Positions 20,262 through 28,599 of a stretch of DNA of 64,000 nucleotides are shown here, piece by piece. A program made the translations under genes and the position numbers. The stretch's first letter is position 1. The number at the start of each line of letters is the position of its first letter. The notes beneath the pieces are model-generated. The model searched no databases and was not told the DNA's origin. It saw nothing but the letters and a program-made list of their open reading frames with translations. Origin of the DNA: CAZSVE01 sp964610175 (GTDB taxonomy: Bacteria > Pseudomonadota > Gammaproteobacteria > HK1). The DNA lies in assembly GCA_964610175.1 (NCBI GenBank), contig CAZSVE010000002.1, forward strand, positions 1 to 64,000. Direction: 5' to 3'.

Positions 20262-20343
20262 ACAAATTTCCCCTTTTTGTAAGAATAATGGGTTCTTTCG
20301 GAAAAGGTTTCCGGAAATGCTATTTTCCGGTACATGGACAAAA

Positions 20344-21309
20344 TTACGCCTCGGCAGGTCTCACAAGTAAACAATGAATGCTGAATAATTCGGAGGAATC
20401 CACCCACACCCGCTTCAACTGAAAACCGGCTTCCGAGCTGAGATTATCGAACTCATCTACTGTGTACTTATAGGAACTCTCCGTGTGAATACTTTCTCCC
20501 TCGGCGAATATAAATTCTTTTCCTTCCATACTGACTTTTTGTGGTTTATCGCTAACCAAATGCATTTCTATGCGTCCTAAGCTTTCATTATAGAAAGCAT
20601 GGTGATAAAAATATGACAAATCGAAATCGGAATTCAATTCATCATTGATGCGTCTCAATAAGTTCATATTAAAGGAAGCGGTAACTCCCTGGCTATCATT
20701 GTAGGCATTATTGAGAAGTGCCGGATCCTTTTTAAGATCGACGCCAATCAACAATGTCCCGTTCTTTCCTAAGAATCCCGCAACTCGTCTCAAGAATTCC
20801 TGTGCTTCGGCTGGATCGAAATTTCCAATACTGGAACCCGGAAAAAACGCTACTCTTTGCATGGATTCGGGGCAATAGGGCAGGCGAAACTCATTTGAAT
20901 AGTCTGCGCAGACCGCATGAATATCCAAGTTCGGGTAATCTTGTGCCATCTTTTGCGCAGACTGCCGTAGATACTCTTTGGAGATATCTATCGGCATATA
21001 AGCAGCAGGCTGCAGCGCATCGATAATCAAGCGAACCTTTTCGCTACTACCACTACCCAGGTCTATCAGAAGGCATTTTTTCGGCAATTGTGAGGCCATG
21101 TCCGAACTATACTCATTTATCAAATTCACTTCGGTTCGGGTCGGGTAATATTCAGGCATTTTGGTGATTTGTTCGAATAGAAAAGAGCCCCTCTCATCAT
21201 AAAAAAACTTAGGTGGAATCGCCTTGGGTCGACTCGATAGGCCATTTAATACGTCTTTTTTCAAGTCTGGTGCAGATGAATGCAAGTCATAAAATTTCAA
21301 GTTATGCAT
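20344..21309 (-). CDS. egtD: L-histidine N-alpha-methyltransferase EgtD
   Basis: SAM-dependent enzyme that trimethylates histidine to hercynine, the first step of ergothioneine synthesis. The 321-residue length equals that of characterised EgtD proteins. Visible features are YYPTRTE near residue 55 (substrate pocket), the SAM loop LIDLGSGSSEK, MPIDIS, the family block FFPGSSIGNFDPAEA and the C-terminal substrate-binding ESIHTESSYKY. It has an AAGAAG ribosome-like site. It is the first gene of a probable two-gene operon with the Mo/cysteine-desulfurase fusion; no EgtB, EgtC or EgtE gene is present in the window. Confidence 0.93.
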   Translation of the reverse strand: MHNLKFYDLHSSAPDLKKDVLNGLSSRPKAIPPKFFYDERGSFLFEQITKMPEYYPTRTEVNLINEYSSDMASQLPKKCLLIDLGSGSSEKVRLIIDALQPAAYMPIDISKEYLRQSAQKMAQDYPNLDIHAVCADYSNEFRLPYCPESMQRVAFFPGSSIGNFDPAEAQEFLRRVAGFLGKNGTLLIGVDLKKDPALLNNAYNDSQGVTASFNMNLLRRINDELNSDFDLSYFYHHAFYNESLGRIEMHLVSDKPQKVSMEGKEFIFAEGESIHTESSYKYTVDEFDNLSSEAGFQLKRVWVDSSELFSIHCLLVRPAEA

Positions 21310-21904
21310 TTTTATACTTCTTTCAAATAGTTATTTCTCTATACCCAATACTTTTGGGTAATAATGAATACTCTTCCTTATTCCTTGATAAATCCGGAGG
21401 ATATCGAAACAATAGACATACTGGAAACAACCACCTTGTTCTAGAAAAATCGGCTGATTGGCAGGACAATGAAAAAGTCCGCTCCTTGACTTTTTCAGTT
21501 ACGGAATGGGAAATGATTTCTTGTATTATTGAAAATGGCTCGGCGCTATTGAAATGGCCATCAAAAACGGCAACACACGGTATCGCCGGGGGGTGAAAAA
21601 TCGTATTTTTCACCCCCCTTCTTCGTATGAGGGGGCTACTCTATGAGGGGGTTGCTAAAACACACTCCTGAATTAGGCGTGAAGTTCAATGGTTTTCAGC
21701 AATGTCTTGGAGTAAGAGCCAACCTTTTGTAAGGTCAATAAATACTGACATCAAGGTGGGAATTCCGCCAGTGGATAAGAGTCTTCCCATTACGACATGA
21801 TACTGAAGAGCCCATCTTGTAAGATAGTGTTGTAAAGTGTTATAAGGCCGGTCGATTGACAAGCCAAATATCGGGGGGTACAGTCACGGCCCTCCCGTAA
21901 CCGA
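21310..21904. other. Spacer between egtD and tRNA-Leu
   Basis: About 595 bp with no gene found. It must hold the egtD promoter on the minus strand and the tRNA promoter on the plus strand. It contains one perfect GC-rich hairpin at 21588-21618. Confidence 0.5.
21588..21618. terminator. Perfect 13-bp hairpin, terminator-like
   Basis: GGGGGGTGAAAAA and TTTTTCACCCCCC flank a 5-base loop. The stem is perfect. It has no gene directly in front of it on either strand, so its role is unclear. Confidence 0.5.
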
Positions 21905-21991
21905 GCCGAGGTGGCGGAATTGGTAGACGCGCTAGCTTCAGGTGCTAGTGGGGGTAACCCCGTGGAGGTTCAAGTCCTCTCCTCGGCACCA
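21905..21991 (+). tRNA. tRNA-Leu (CAG)
   Basis: An 87-base class II tRNA with encoded CCA. The acceptor GCCGAGG pairs with CCTCGGC. The anticodon stem CTAGC/GCTAG holds the loop TTCAGGT, giving anticodon CAG (21939-21941). A long variable arm (GGGGGTAACCCC) and T-arm GTTCAAGTC are present, as expected for tRNA-Leu. Confidence 0.97.
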
Positions 21992-22132
21992 TATGATGTC
22001 CGTGTTCTCCATGAACTTCTTTACTGGTCTTTACCGAACACTGCTGCAACGCACGAATGTCCATAGCGGAAAGGCTACCTTTCCCGCCTTCCCAACAAAA
22101 GTGGCAACTACTACTATCCTACCGGCTTTTCA

Positions 22133-23466
22133 ATGTGGAACTACATAGCCGGTGTCGCGTTTCTCCCTGTCCTGCTTTCCGGTTGTTGCGGAATATCCTC
22201 GGTATACCGAGCCGGTGATGTCATGTTCCCGGATGCGGCAAACCGCGATCCCGTGTACCGCAATCCCCATCGTAATCACCGCAGCGCGGAATTCCCATTC
22301 AAGGACGCAACCTCTCACCATACTTCGCCATCGGCAAGGGTCATCGATCTGAAGGCATTGTCGAAATTGGACGCAATCATTCCGCGCCTCGCGGAAAAGC
22401 GGGTAGTCTTTATCGGGGAAACCCACACCCGTCTTACCGATCATATAAATCAGCTTGCCATTATCCGAGGGCTCTTCGAGCGGGGAAAGGAGCTTGCCAT
22501 CGGTATGGAATTTTTCCAGCAACCATTTCAGGCTCACCTCGATGATTTTGTTGCCGGAAATCTCGATGATGTGAATTTATTGGCCCGTACGGAGTATTAC
22601 GAACGCTGGCGATATGATTATCGTCTCTACCAGCCGATCTTGGACTTCGCCCGAAAACAGGAAATTCCACTCATTGCCCTGAATGTTTCCAGTGAGATCG
22701 TTAGAAAGGTATCCGAGGGGGGATGGGACTCTCTGGTCAAAGATGGCACCTTGACTGACGAGGAGCGTGTACAAATCCCGCAAACAATCGATCGAAGCAA
22801 TACGGATTACGAAAAACGCCTCCATGGGATCTTTCGGCAACATGTGAATATGCTCGGTAGTTCACCCGAAGCCATGTCGCGCTGGAGATTTCCATTTACG
22901 GGGGGGGGGGAAGATCCCGCTCGAGGAGGGGCGTAACGGACTTCCAGCGATTCATGGAAGTTCAGCTCCTATGGGATGAGGGCATGGCGGCGAGGGCCGC
23001 AAGGTATGTCACCGATCATCCTACGCGAACACTTGTCGTATTGGCGGGAAGTGGTCACTTGGTCTATGGTGATGGTATTCCGAATCGGTTAAAAAACAGG
23101 GTGCCTGTCGATACAGCGATTGTTCTACCCGCCGATGGTGTCGAGCCAGATTCGGGTGTGGCAGATTTCCTTCTGGTTTCCAAGGAGAAAACCCTTCCCC
23201 GGCAAGGCGTATTGGGCATCGAGCTGGAGACGGATACCGAAGGGGTGCGCGTAGCTTCCTTTCTCCGCGAAAGTGCAGCCAGGATGGCGGGGATCGAAAG
23301 GCATGATCGCATTCGGGCTATCGAAAAATATCCTATCGAGGCAATAGCGGATATCAGGCTTGTACTCTGGAACAAGCGACCCGGCGATCGGGTACTGGTA
23401 GATGTGCATCGAACGAATTGGCTTACTGGCGGGAAAGATATGCGATTCGATGTAAAGCTGAGATAA
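22133..23466 (+). pseudogene. ChaN-family lipoprotein with PDZ domain, split by a frameshift in a G11 tract
   Basis: Two consecutive frames together make one ChaN-like haem-binding/iron-regulated lipoprotein with a C-terminal PDZ domain. The first part (22133-22936) has a signal peptide with lipobox LSGC (Cys18) and the ChaN domain (VVFIGETHTRLTDH, IGMEFFQQPFQ). The second part continues from about 22912 (DFQRFMEVQLLWDEGMA), finishes the ChaN domain (VVLAGSGHLVYG) and carries a PDZ domain (about GVLGIELE to RVLVDVHR). The break is at a run of 11 G (22900-22910); 9 or 12 G would restore one frame. The gene could therefore be phase-variable, genuinely broken or a homopolymer read error. Confidence 0.8.
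22900..22910 (+). repeat. G11 homopolymer at the ChaN frameshift
   Basis: Eleven consecutive G exactly where the ChaN-PDZ reading frame switches. Length change by one (to 12) or two (to 9) reunites the frames. Confidence 0.9.
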
Positions 23467-23509
23467 TCTCTTGAAGAAAGCATATAAAAAAGCTGTCGCG
23501 TAGCTACCT

Positions 23510-23741
23510 TTACCAGGATCTCGATAAACCGAGCAGGATTTTCAACTCGTCGAGATCCCCATTATCTTCACGAACAATAAACTGCATTTTTGCTTGCAGG
23601 TTTTGTATCGGTGCCTCGGCGTCGGTGCCAAAATCGGATCGGCACCATCATCAGGGGTACGAAAGAAGAAGTGACAGATCGACATAGGCACGGAATGCCT
23701 TTTCGTGATTCAAGGCAAGATATTCGTTGAATATCCAAATT
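23510..23741 (-). pseudogene. Possible decayed coding remnant of unknown family
   Basis: Read on the minus strand in shifting frames this gives protein-like pieces: EYLALNHEKAFRAYVDLSL, then, after frame changes, an Asp/Glu-rich end IVREDNGDLDELKILLGL before a stop at 23510-23512. No start codon or intact frame exists. I do not recognise the family. The call rests only on amino-acid composition and could be wrong. Confidence 0.35.
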
Positions 23742-23774
23742 AATGACTAATGACTCTCGATGACTCACAATATA

Positions 23775-23803
23775 TTTTGTTTATTCCCCACTCATCTTCG
23801 CTA
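23775..23803 (-). repeat. Family-A repeat fragment
   Basis: TTTTGTTTATTCCCCACTC joined directly to CTTCGCTAG: the two ends of a family-A copy with the middle deleted. It lies 20 bp from a full copy. Confidence 0.6.
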
Positions 23804-23823
23804 GAGATTCACGCTAGATACCC

Positions 23824-23933
23824 TAGCGAAGCTTATGCTCGAACCGACAAGGTATGATTCACCCATTGGTAAAGTAAAATTAGTGCTTTGCAAAATTTGA
23901 TTCGTTTGCCAAGCTGAGTGGGAAATAAATAAA
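23824..23933 (+). repeat. Family-A dispersed repeat, copy 7
   Basis: Near-complete copy ending 23 bp before the xseB start codon, so it forms most of that gene's leader. Confidence 0.88.
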
Positions 23934-23956
23934 TTGGATAACTGAATACCAGTGCC

Positions 23957-24226
23957 ATGAGCGCCTCTAAAAAAAAGGTTTCCGCCAACAAAAGCAAGCA
24001 GGAAAATGAACCGAGTTTCGAGCGCTCTCTTGCCGAACTCGAGCAACTCGTCACACATATGGAACAAGGCGAACTTACGCTCGAAGAGACATTGAAAAGC
24101 TTCGAGCGGGGGATCGAGTTGAACAAAATGTGTCAAAAGGCCCTGGATGAGGCCGAACAACGTGTACGTATTCTCACGGAAAAAGAAGGCGAATTCGCGG
24201 CCGAACCATTCGAAAACGACAGCTAG
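23957..24226 (+). CDS. xseB: Exodeoxyribonuclease VII small subunit
   Basis: An 89-residue small subunit of exonuclease VII, which with XseA degrades single-stranded DNA. The core FERSLAELEQLVTHMEQGELTLEETLKSFERGIEL and the following CQKALDEAEQRV are the family signature of two antiparallel helices. A Lys-rich N-terminal extension of about 18 residues precedes it. The usual partner ispA follows, as in many gammaproteobacteria, but about 200 bp away because a family-A repeat is wedged between. The TAG stop codon (24224-24226) is the first three bases of that repeat, so the repeat may have altered the original C-terminus. No dxs gene follows ispA. Confidence 0.94.
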   Translation: MSASKKKVSANKSKQENEPSFERSLAELEQLVTHMEQGELTLEETLKSFERGIELNKMCQKALDEAEQRVRILTEKEGEFAAEPFENDS

Positions 24227-24339
24227 CGAAGCTTGTGCTCGAATCAGACAAGGCATGGCCCGGTATCGGTAAAATAAAACTGGCGTTTCGTAAAATTCGA
24301 CTCCTTTGCGAATGCGAAGATGAGCGGGAAACAAACAAA
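24224..24339 (+). repeat. Family-A dispersed repeat, copy 8 (overlaps xseB stop)
   Basis: Near-complete copy whose first bases TAG form the xseB stop codon. The central hairpin is AAAC-TGGC-GTTT. It ends about 80 bp before ispA. Confidence 0.88.
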
Positions 24340-24422
24340 TCAAACCCCAAATGGGGTATCCATCTTCCCGTGATTTTCGGAAGATATGTCATACCGTTCA
24401 AGGAAACGATGTACTTGTAAAC

Positions 24423-25328
24423 ATGGGCAGCAGTAAAGAATCTCTCTCCGATTTGACGGGGCGGTATCGTTCCCGCATCAACCAACAGTTGGAAGCGTGC
24501 CTCCCTCCCGCGGATATCCTGCCGAACCGGCTTCATGCGGCCATGCGCTATATTGTATTGGGCGAGGGAAAGCGAATTCGCCCGATTCTTGTCTACTGCG
24601 CGGGGAAAGCAGTAGGGGCTTCCCCGGAGACACTGGATGGACCGGCCTGTGCGGTGGAGTTGATTCACGCCTATTCCTTGGTCCATGATGATTTACCGGC
24701 AATGGATGATGATGATCTTCGCCGGGGAAGACCCACATGCCACCGAGCGTTCGGTGAGGCAACCGCTATCCTTGTCGGAGACGCCCTGCAATCCCTTGCC
24801 TTTTATGTGCTGTCACGAGAGGTGGCAAAGAAAAACGATCCAAATCAAAGGGTAGAGATGATAAACACCCTGGCCCTTGCCATTGGATCACGGGGAATGG
24901 CAGGGGGACAAGCACTGGATCTGGATGCGGAAACAAAGACGCTGAGTCTTGCTGAACTGGAAAATCTGCACATTCATAAGACCGGTGCACTGATTCGTGC
25001 CAGTGTAAAACTCGGGGGGCTTTCCAAGCCGGGAATCGACCAGGATTTGCTGGAAAAACTCGATCGCTACGCAAAATGCATTGGCCTTTCGTTCCAGATC
25101 CAGGACGACATTCTGGATGTAGAGGGCGACACCGAAATCATAGGGAAACCTCGTGGTTCCGACGAGATCCACAATAAGGCAACCTATCCATCTCTGGTGG
25201 GCTTGAGCGAAGCCAAGCGGATGGCCCGGGAATTTCACGAGCAGGCTCTCGCGAGCCTTGCCGGATTGGATGAATCTTCCGATCCGCTGCGCTGGATTTC
25301 CGAATACATCATCAGCCGCATAAATTAG
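24423..25328 (+). CDS. ispA: Farnesyl diphosphate synthase (polyprenyl synthetase)
   Basis: A 301-residue prenyltransferase that condenses IPP with DMAPP and GPP to make farnesyl diphosphate for quinones and undecaprenyl lipid. The first Asp-rich motif is DDLPAMDDDDLRRG and the second is QDDILD, with KRIRP upstream for diphosphate binding. I chose ATG 24423 because it gives the usual IspA N-terminus; an upstream in-frame ATG at 24351 would add 24 unrelated residues. It belongs with xseB in the common xseB-ispA cluster. Confidence 0.95.
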   Translation: MGSSKESLSDLTGRYRSRINQQLEACLPPADILPNRLHAAMRYIVLGEGKRIRPILVYCAGKAVGASPETLDGPACAVELIHAYSLVHDDLPAMDDDDLRRGRPTCHRAFGEATAILVGDALQSLAFYVLSREVAKKNDPNQRVEMINTLALAIGSRGMAGGQALDLDAETKTLSLAELENLHIHKTGALIRASVKLGGLSKPGIDQDLLEKLDRYAKCIGLSFQIQDDILDVEGDTEIIGKPRGSDEIHNKATYPSLVGLSEAKRMAREFHEQALASLAGLDESSDPLRWISEYIISRIN

Positions 25329-25409
25329 CCTTGTACGGGCATTCGTTTAGTATGGCTGGGTGTACAGTCAATAGATTCATGCCATGATGACCATGGAAAT
25401 TCGGTTGGC

Positions 25410-25429
25410 CTGAATCTTCAGGGATTCAG
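25410..25429 (+). other. Short hairpin between ispA and queD
   Basis: CTGAATC and GATTCAG form a perfect 7-bp stem with a 6-base loop. There is no T-run, so a terminator role is doubtful. No preQ1 riboswitch motif was found here. Confidence 0.4.
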
Positions 25430-25483
25430 CGTCATCAAGGTTATGTGGCGACGATTCTGGATAAAATTAGCTTTTGTAAATTC

Positions 25484-25882
25484 ATGACCAGCATGTATAT
25501 CCTAAGGGTAACAACCGATTTTGCCGCAGCCCACTCTCTACGTGGCTATCCGGGAGATTGCTGCCGCATGCACGGGCACAATTGGAAGGTCGAAGTGGAA
25601 GTAACCACCACATCACTGGATAAACTTGGCATGGGTGTTGATTTCCAGGTGATAAAAGAGGCTGCCCAATCCGTTACGCGACAATTGGATCACCATTATT
25701 TGAACGAGATTCCGCCTTTCGACAAAACGAATCCCACGGCGGAAAATATCGCGGCATACCTATTTCAAGGTATTTCTCAAACTCTTAACGATCAACAGGT
25801 ACAGATCAGCGCCGTCACGTTGTGGGAAACCGAGCGCGCATGTGTACGCTACCAGGAGGCCACACGCCATGAACCCAAGTGA
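25484..25882 (+). CDS. queD: 6-carboxytetrahydropterin synthase QueD / PTPS family
   Basis: Zinc enzyme of the 6-pyruvoyl-tetrahydropterin synthase family; in bacteria it usually makes 6-carboxy-tetrahydropterin for queuosine (7-deazaguanine) synthesis. Visible features are AAHSLRGYPGDCCRMHGHNW, with zinc His residues in AAH and HGHN and the catalytic Cys beside them, then MGVDFQVIK, LDHHYLNE and the C-terminal LWETERACVRY. Alternative starts exist at 25445 (GTG) and 25493 (ATG); none has a strong ribosome site. Its 3' end overlaps the folE2 start by 14 bp, so the two are translationally coupled steps of the GTP-derived pterin pathway. Confidence 0.9.
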   Translation: MTSMYILRVTTDFAAAHSLRGYPGDCCRMHGHNWKVEVEVTTTSLDKLGMGVDFQVIKEAAQSVTRQLDHHYLNEIPPFDKTNPTAENIAAYLFQGISQTLNDQQVQISAVTLWETERACVRYQEATRHEPK

Positions 25883-26711
25883 CGGGACAAATTGCGCCAA
25901 TAAAAACACGGACGTACAGGGATGTAACGAAATGCCGGATGTGCAAGGCAGTCTCGATCTGCGTCGAATTCCCATCCAGAAAGTCGGAATCAAGGGCATC
26001 CGCCATCCGGTGCAGGTACGGGACCGCGCAAATTCGGTACAACACACCGTCGCCACCTTCAATATGTATGTCAATCTTCCGCACAACTTCAAAGGTGCGC
26101 ATATGTCGCGGTTCGTCGAGATCCTCAATAACCACGAATATGAAATCACCGTCGAGTCCTTCATGCGGATGCTCTTCGAAATGACCGAGGCCCTGAATGC
26201 CAAATCCGGCCAAATCGAAATGTCGTTTCCCTATTTCGTCAACAAAGTAGCGCCGATCAGCAAGGTCCAAAGCCTGATGGATTATGGGGTAACATTAACC
26301 GGGAAGCTTTACGACAATAAGCCCAATCTATACATCAAGGTCGTCGTCCCGGTCACCAGCCTTTGTCCATGCTCCAAGGAAATCTCCGGTTACGGTGCCC
26401 ATAATCAACGCTCCCACGCCACAATCGAGGTGCGTACCCGCACTTTCGTATGGATCGAGGAACTTATCGAGTTGGTCGAAAATCAGGCATCCTCTCAACT
26501 CTACGGACTCCTGAAGCGGCGAGACGAAAAGTTCGTCACGGAACACGCCTTCAACAACCCGAAATTCGTCGAGGATATGGTTCGAGATGTAGCCCAAAAA
26601 CTCAACCAGGACGATCGAATCGACTCCTATGTGGTCGAATCGGAAAACTTCGAATCCATTCACAACCATTCCGCCTATGCGCTCGTGGAGAAGGATAAGC
26701 TTGCTCGCTAG
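25869..26711 (+). CDS. folE2: GTP cyclohydrolase FolE2 (type IB)
   Basis: Converts GTP to 7,8-dihydroneopterin triphosphate, feeding folate, queuosine and pterins. The 280-residue protein has the FolE2 core DVQGSLDLRRIPIQKVGIKGIRHP, the key Cys region TSLCPCSKEIS, GAHNQRSHATIEVR, and the C-terminal ESIHNHSAYA. The type IB enzyme works with metals other than zinc and is often used under zinc limitation. Start ATG 25869 overlaps the queD end; an upstream ATG at 25842 exists. The queD-folE2 order directly links the pathway steps. Confidence 0.96.
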   Translation: MNPSDGTNCANKNTDVQGCNEMPDVQGSLDLRRIPIQKVGIKGIRHPVQVRDRANSVQHTVATFNMYVNLPHNFKGAHMSRFVEILNNHEYEITVESFMRMLFEMTEALNAKSGQIEMSFPYFVNKVAPISKVQSLMDYGVTLTGKLYDNKPNLYIKVVVPVTSLCPCSKEISGYGAHNQRSHATIEVRTRTFVWIEELIELVENQASSQLYGLLKRRDEKFVTEHAFNNPKFVEDMVRDVAQKLNQDDRIDSYVVESENFESIHNHSAYALVEKDKLAR

Positions 26712-27023
26712 AAAACCGTGATTCCATGATCGATTCATGATTTCGCCCGATTTCGCGCCGCTCCCGGAGGATATCGGGCAAAGCTGTCCTTTTTCCGAAC
26801 ACACCCACGGGGAGTTGAATCTCCCGTGTCGAAAAACGCAGCTACACATCTTTTTATCCCCAGGTGATACAAGACACTTCAGAGGTACTCTCCTGAGGAC
26901 GCCATTATTGGCCAGGTGTTGTAATAAGCTAAAGAGCACCTTGATTACTTTGTTTATTTCCTGCCTCCTTCTCCGCGTAGCGGCTTCGTCCAACCAATCC
27001 TCCGAAAAACAGCGCCCGCATCC
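26712..27023. other. Spacer between folE2 and the UMF1 transporter
   Basis: About 310 bp without a gene. At 26949-26990 a degenerate segment with TTTGTTTATTTCCTGC and TAGCGGCTTCG looks like a worn family-A repeat remnant. Confidence 0.4.
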
Positions 27024-28304
27024 ATGAAAAACGGTAATCGGCGACTGATGTTCGCTTGGGTAGGATACGACTGGGCAAACTCCGCCTTTACCACACTCGT
27101 GGTCACGTTCGTATACGGTGCGTATTTCAGTCAGGCCATAGCGCCGGATGAGGTAGCGGGAATGGCACTCTGGTCGCGCGCCGTCGCCATCAGCGGGATC
27201 TGCATCGCGTTTCTGGCGCCAGTCCTGGGCGTGCTCGCCGACCGCGGCGAAACCCGACATCGATACCTCATCGCCGCCACGCTTCTCTGTGTTGCCGCCA
27301 CCGCTGCGCTGACCCTGATAAAACCCGGGCAGCCACATGCGGTATTCCTGGCACTGGCGATATTCATCATCGCCAATGTCGCCTTCGAGATCGGCGCGGT
27401 TTTCTATAACGCATTCCTCCCGGACGTAGCACCCGCGGGAAACATCGGACGCATATCCGGCCTTGGTTGGGGCGTTGGCTACCTGGGTGGTCTTACATGT
27501 TTGGTGATGGTATTGCCTCTGATTGGGGACGCGCCCCTTTTCGGTATCAGCACCACGGCAGGATTCAACTATCGGGTCAGCAACCTATTGGTGGCGCTGT
27601 GGTTCCTGGTCTTCAGCATCCCGGCGCTGGTCCTGCTCCGCACTACACGATTTCGGCAACCCGCTACCCGATCCGCAACGACCACCGATTTGCTCGATAA
27701 TCTTCGGCAAACCTTTCATAAAATTTCGGCGCATCCCGACGCGCTACGGTTCCTCATCGCGCGTCTCGTCTACAACGACGGCATGGTGACCATTTTCGCC
27801 TTTGGGGGAATCTATGCCGCCAGCACATTCCATTTGTCGCTCTCCGAGGTAGTCCAATTCGGTATCGCAATCAACGTCGCGGCGGGTATCGGTGCCTGGA
27901 TCGCCGGCCCATTGGATGACGAATTCGGCGGGAAAACCATGATTCTGGCTACCCTGGTAGCCTTGAGCTGTTTCACGTTATTGGCCGCCGTTGCTCCCAA
28001 TGAGGCCTGGCTTTGGGTGGCCGGTGTCGGTATCGGTGTATTCGTCGGCCCCAATCAGGCCGCAAGTCGTTCTCTCCTGGGCCGCTTTGCGCCCGCCTCC
28101 CGCCAAAGTGAATTCTTCGGTTTTTTTGCGTTTTCCGGCAAGATAACCGCCTTCCTGGGACCGCTCCTGCTTGGCTTGGTCACCCAGTGGACTGGGGAGC
28201 AGCGTATTGGCATTACCACGGTACTGGTGTTCTTTGTGGTGGGCGGTATTTTGTTATCGACCGTCGATGAGAAACGAGGGATGGCGTTGGCAAAACGTGG
28301 GTAA
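27024..28304 (+). CDS. MFS transporter, UMF1/Atg22-like
   Basis: A 426-residue inner-membrane permease of the major facilitator superfamily with about 12 hydrophobic segments. The start WVGYDWANSAFTTLVVTFVYGAYFS, the DRGETRHRYL loop and FYNAFLPDVAP are characteristic of the UMF1 group related to yeast vacuolar exporter Atg22. Substrates of bacterial members are not settled; amino-acid or peptide-breakdown product efflux is only a guess from the yeast relative. The gene is monocistronic, with a family-A repeat after it. Confidence 0.85.
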   Translation: MKNGNRRLMFAWVGYDWANSAFTTLVVTFVYGAYFSQAIAPDEVAGMALWSRAVAISGICIAFLAPVLGVLADRGETRHRYLIAATLLCVAATAALTLIKPGQPHAVFLALAIFIIANVAFEIGAVFYNAFLPDVAPAGNIGRISGLGWGVGYLGGLTCLVMVLPLIGDAPLFGISTTAGFNYRVSNLLVALWFLVFSIPALVLLRTTRFRQPATRSATTTDLLDNLRQTFHKISAHPDALRFLIARLVYNDGMVTIFAFGGIYAASTFHLSLSEVVQFGIAINVAAGIGAWIAGPLDDEFGGKTMILATLVALSCFTLLAAVAPNEAWLWVAGVGIGVFVGPNQAASRSLLGRFAPASRQSEFFGFFAFSGKITAFLGPLLLGLVTQWTGEQRIGITTVLVFFVVGGILLSTVDEKRGMALAKRG

Positions 28305-28390
28305 CGGCTATTCATCCATCCCCTTGGAATGGAAACGTTGGAAAACCAATGTCATTAGCCAGCAGGGGGAAGTCGTCTGCTTGATATTTC

Positions 28391-28495
28391 GTTTGTTTGC
28401 TGCTCATCATTCGCAAATGAGTCACCATTTTACGACGCCAGTTTTGCTTTACCGATGCTAAATCATGCTTTGTTGGTTCGAGGCGGAGCTTCGCA
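28391..28495 (-). repeat. Family-A dispersed repeat, copy 9
   Basis: Near-complete copy in reverse orientation between the UMF1 gene and the methyltransferase-nuclease gene. It is the first reverse full-length copy in the window. Confidence 0.87.
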
Positions 28496-28599
28496 GTCCA
28501 TCAAGTACACAAGATTTTCCTCCCGGTCGAAATAGCGCTGATGTTCGAAAGAAAAGCGTGCTTTCTTGATTATCGATCCTGAATATCCTGAATCGGATC

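Noticed and set aside
25329..25444. preQ1 riboswitch before queD
   Set aside because: No matching pseudoknot sequence; only a plain 7-bp hairpin is present.
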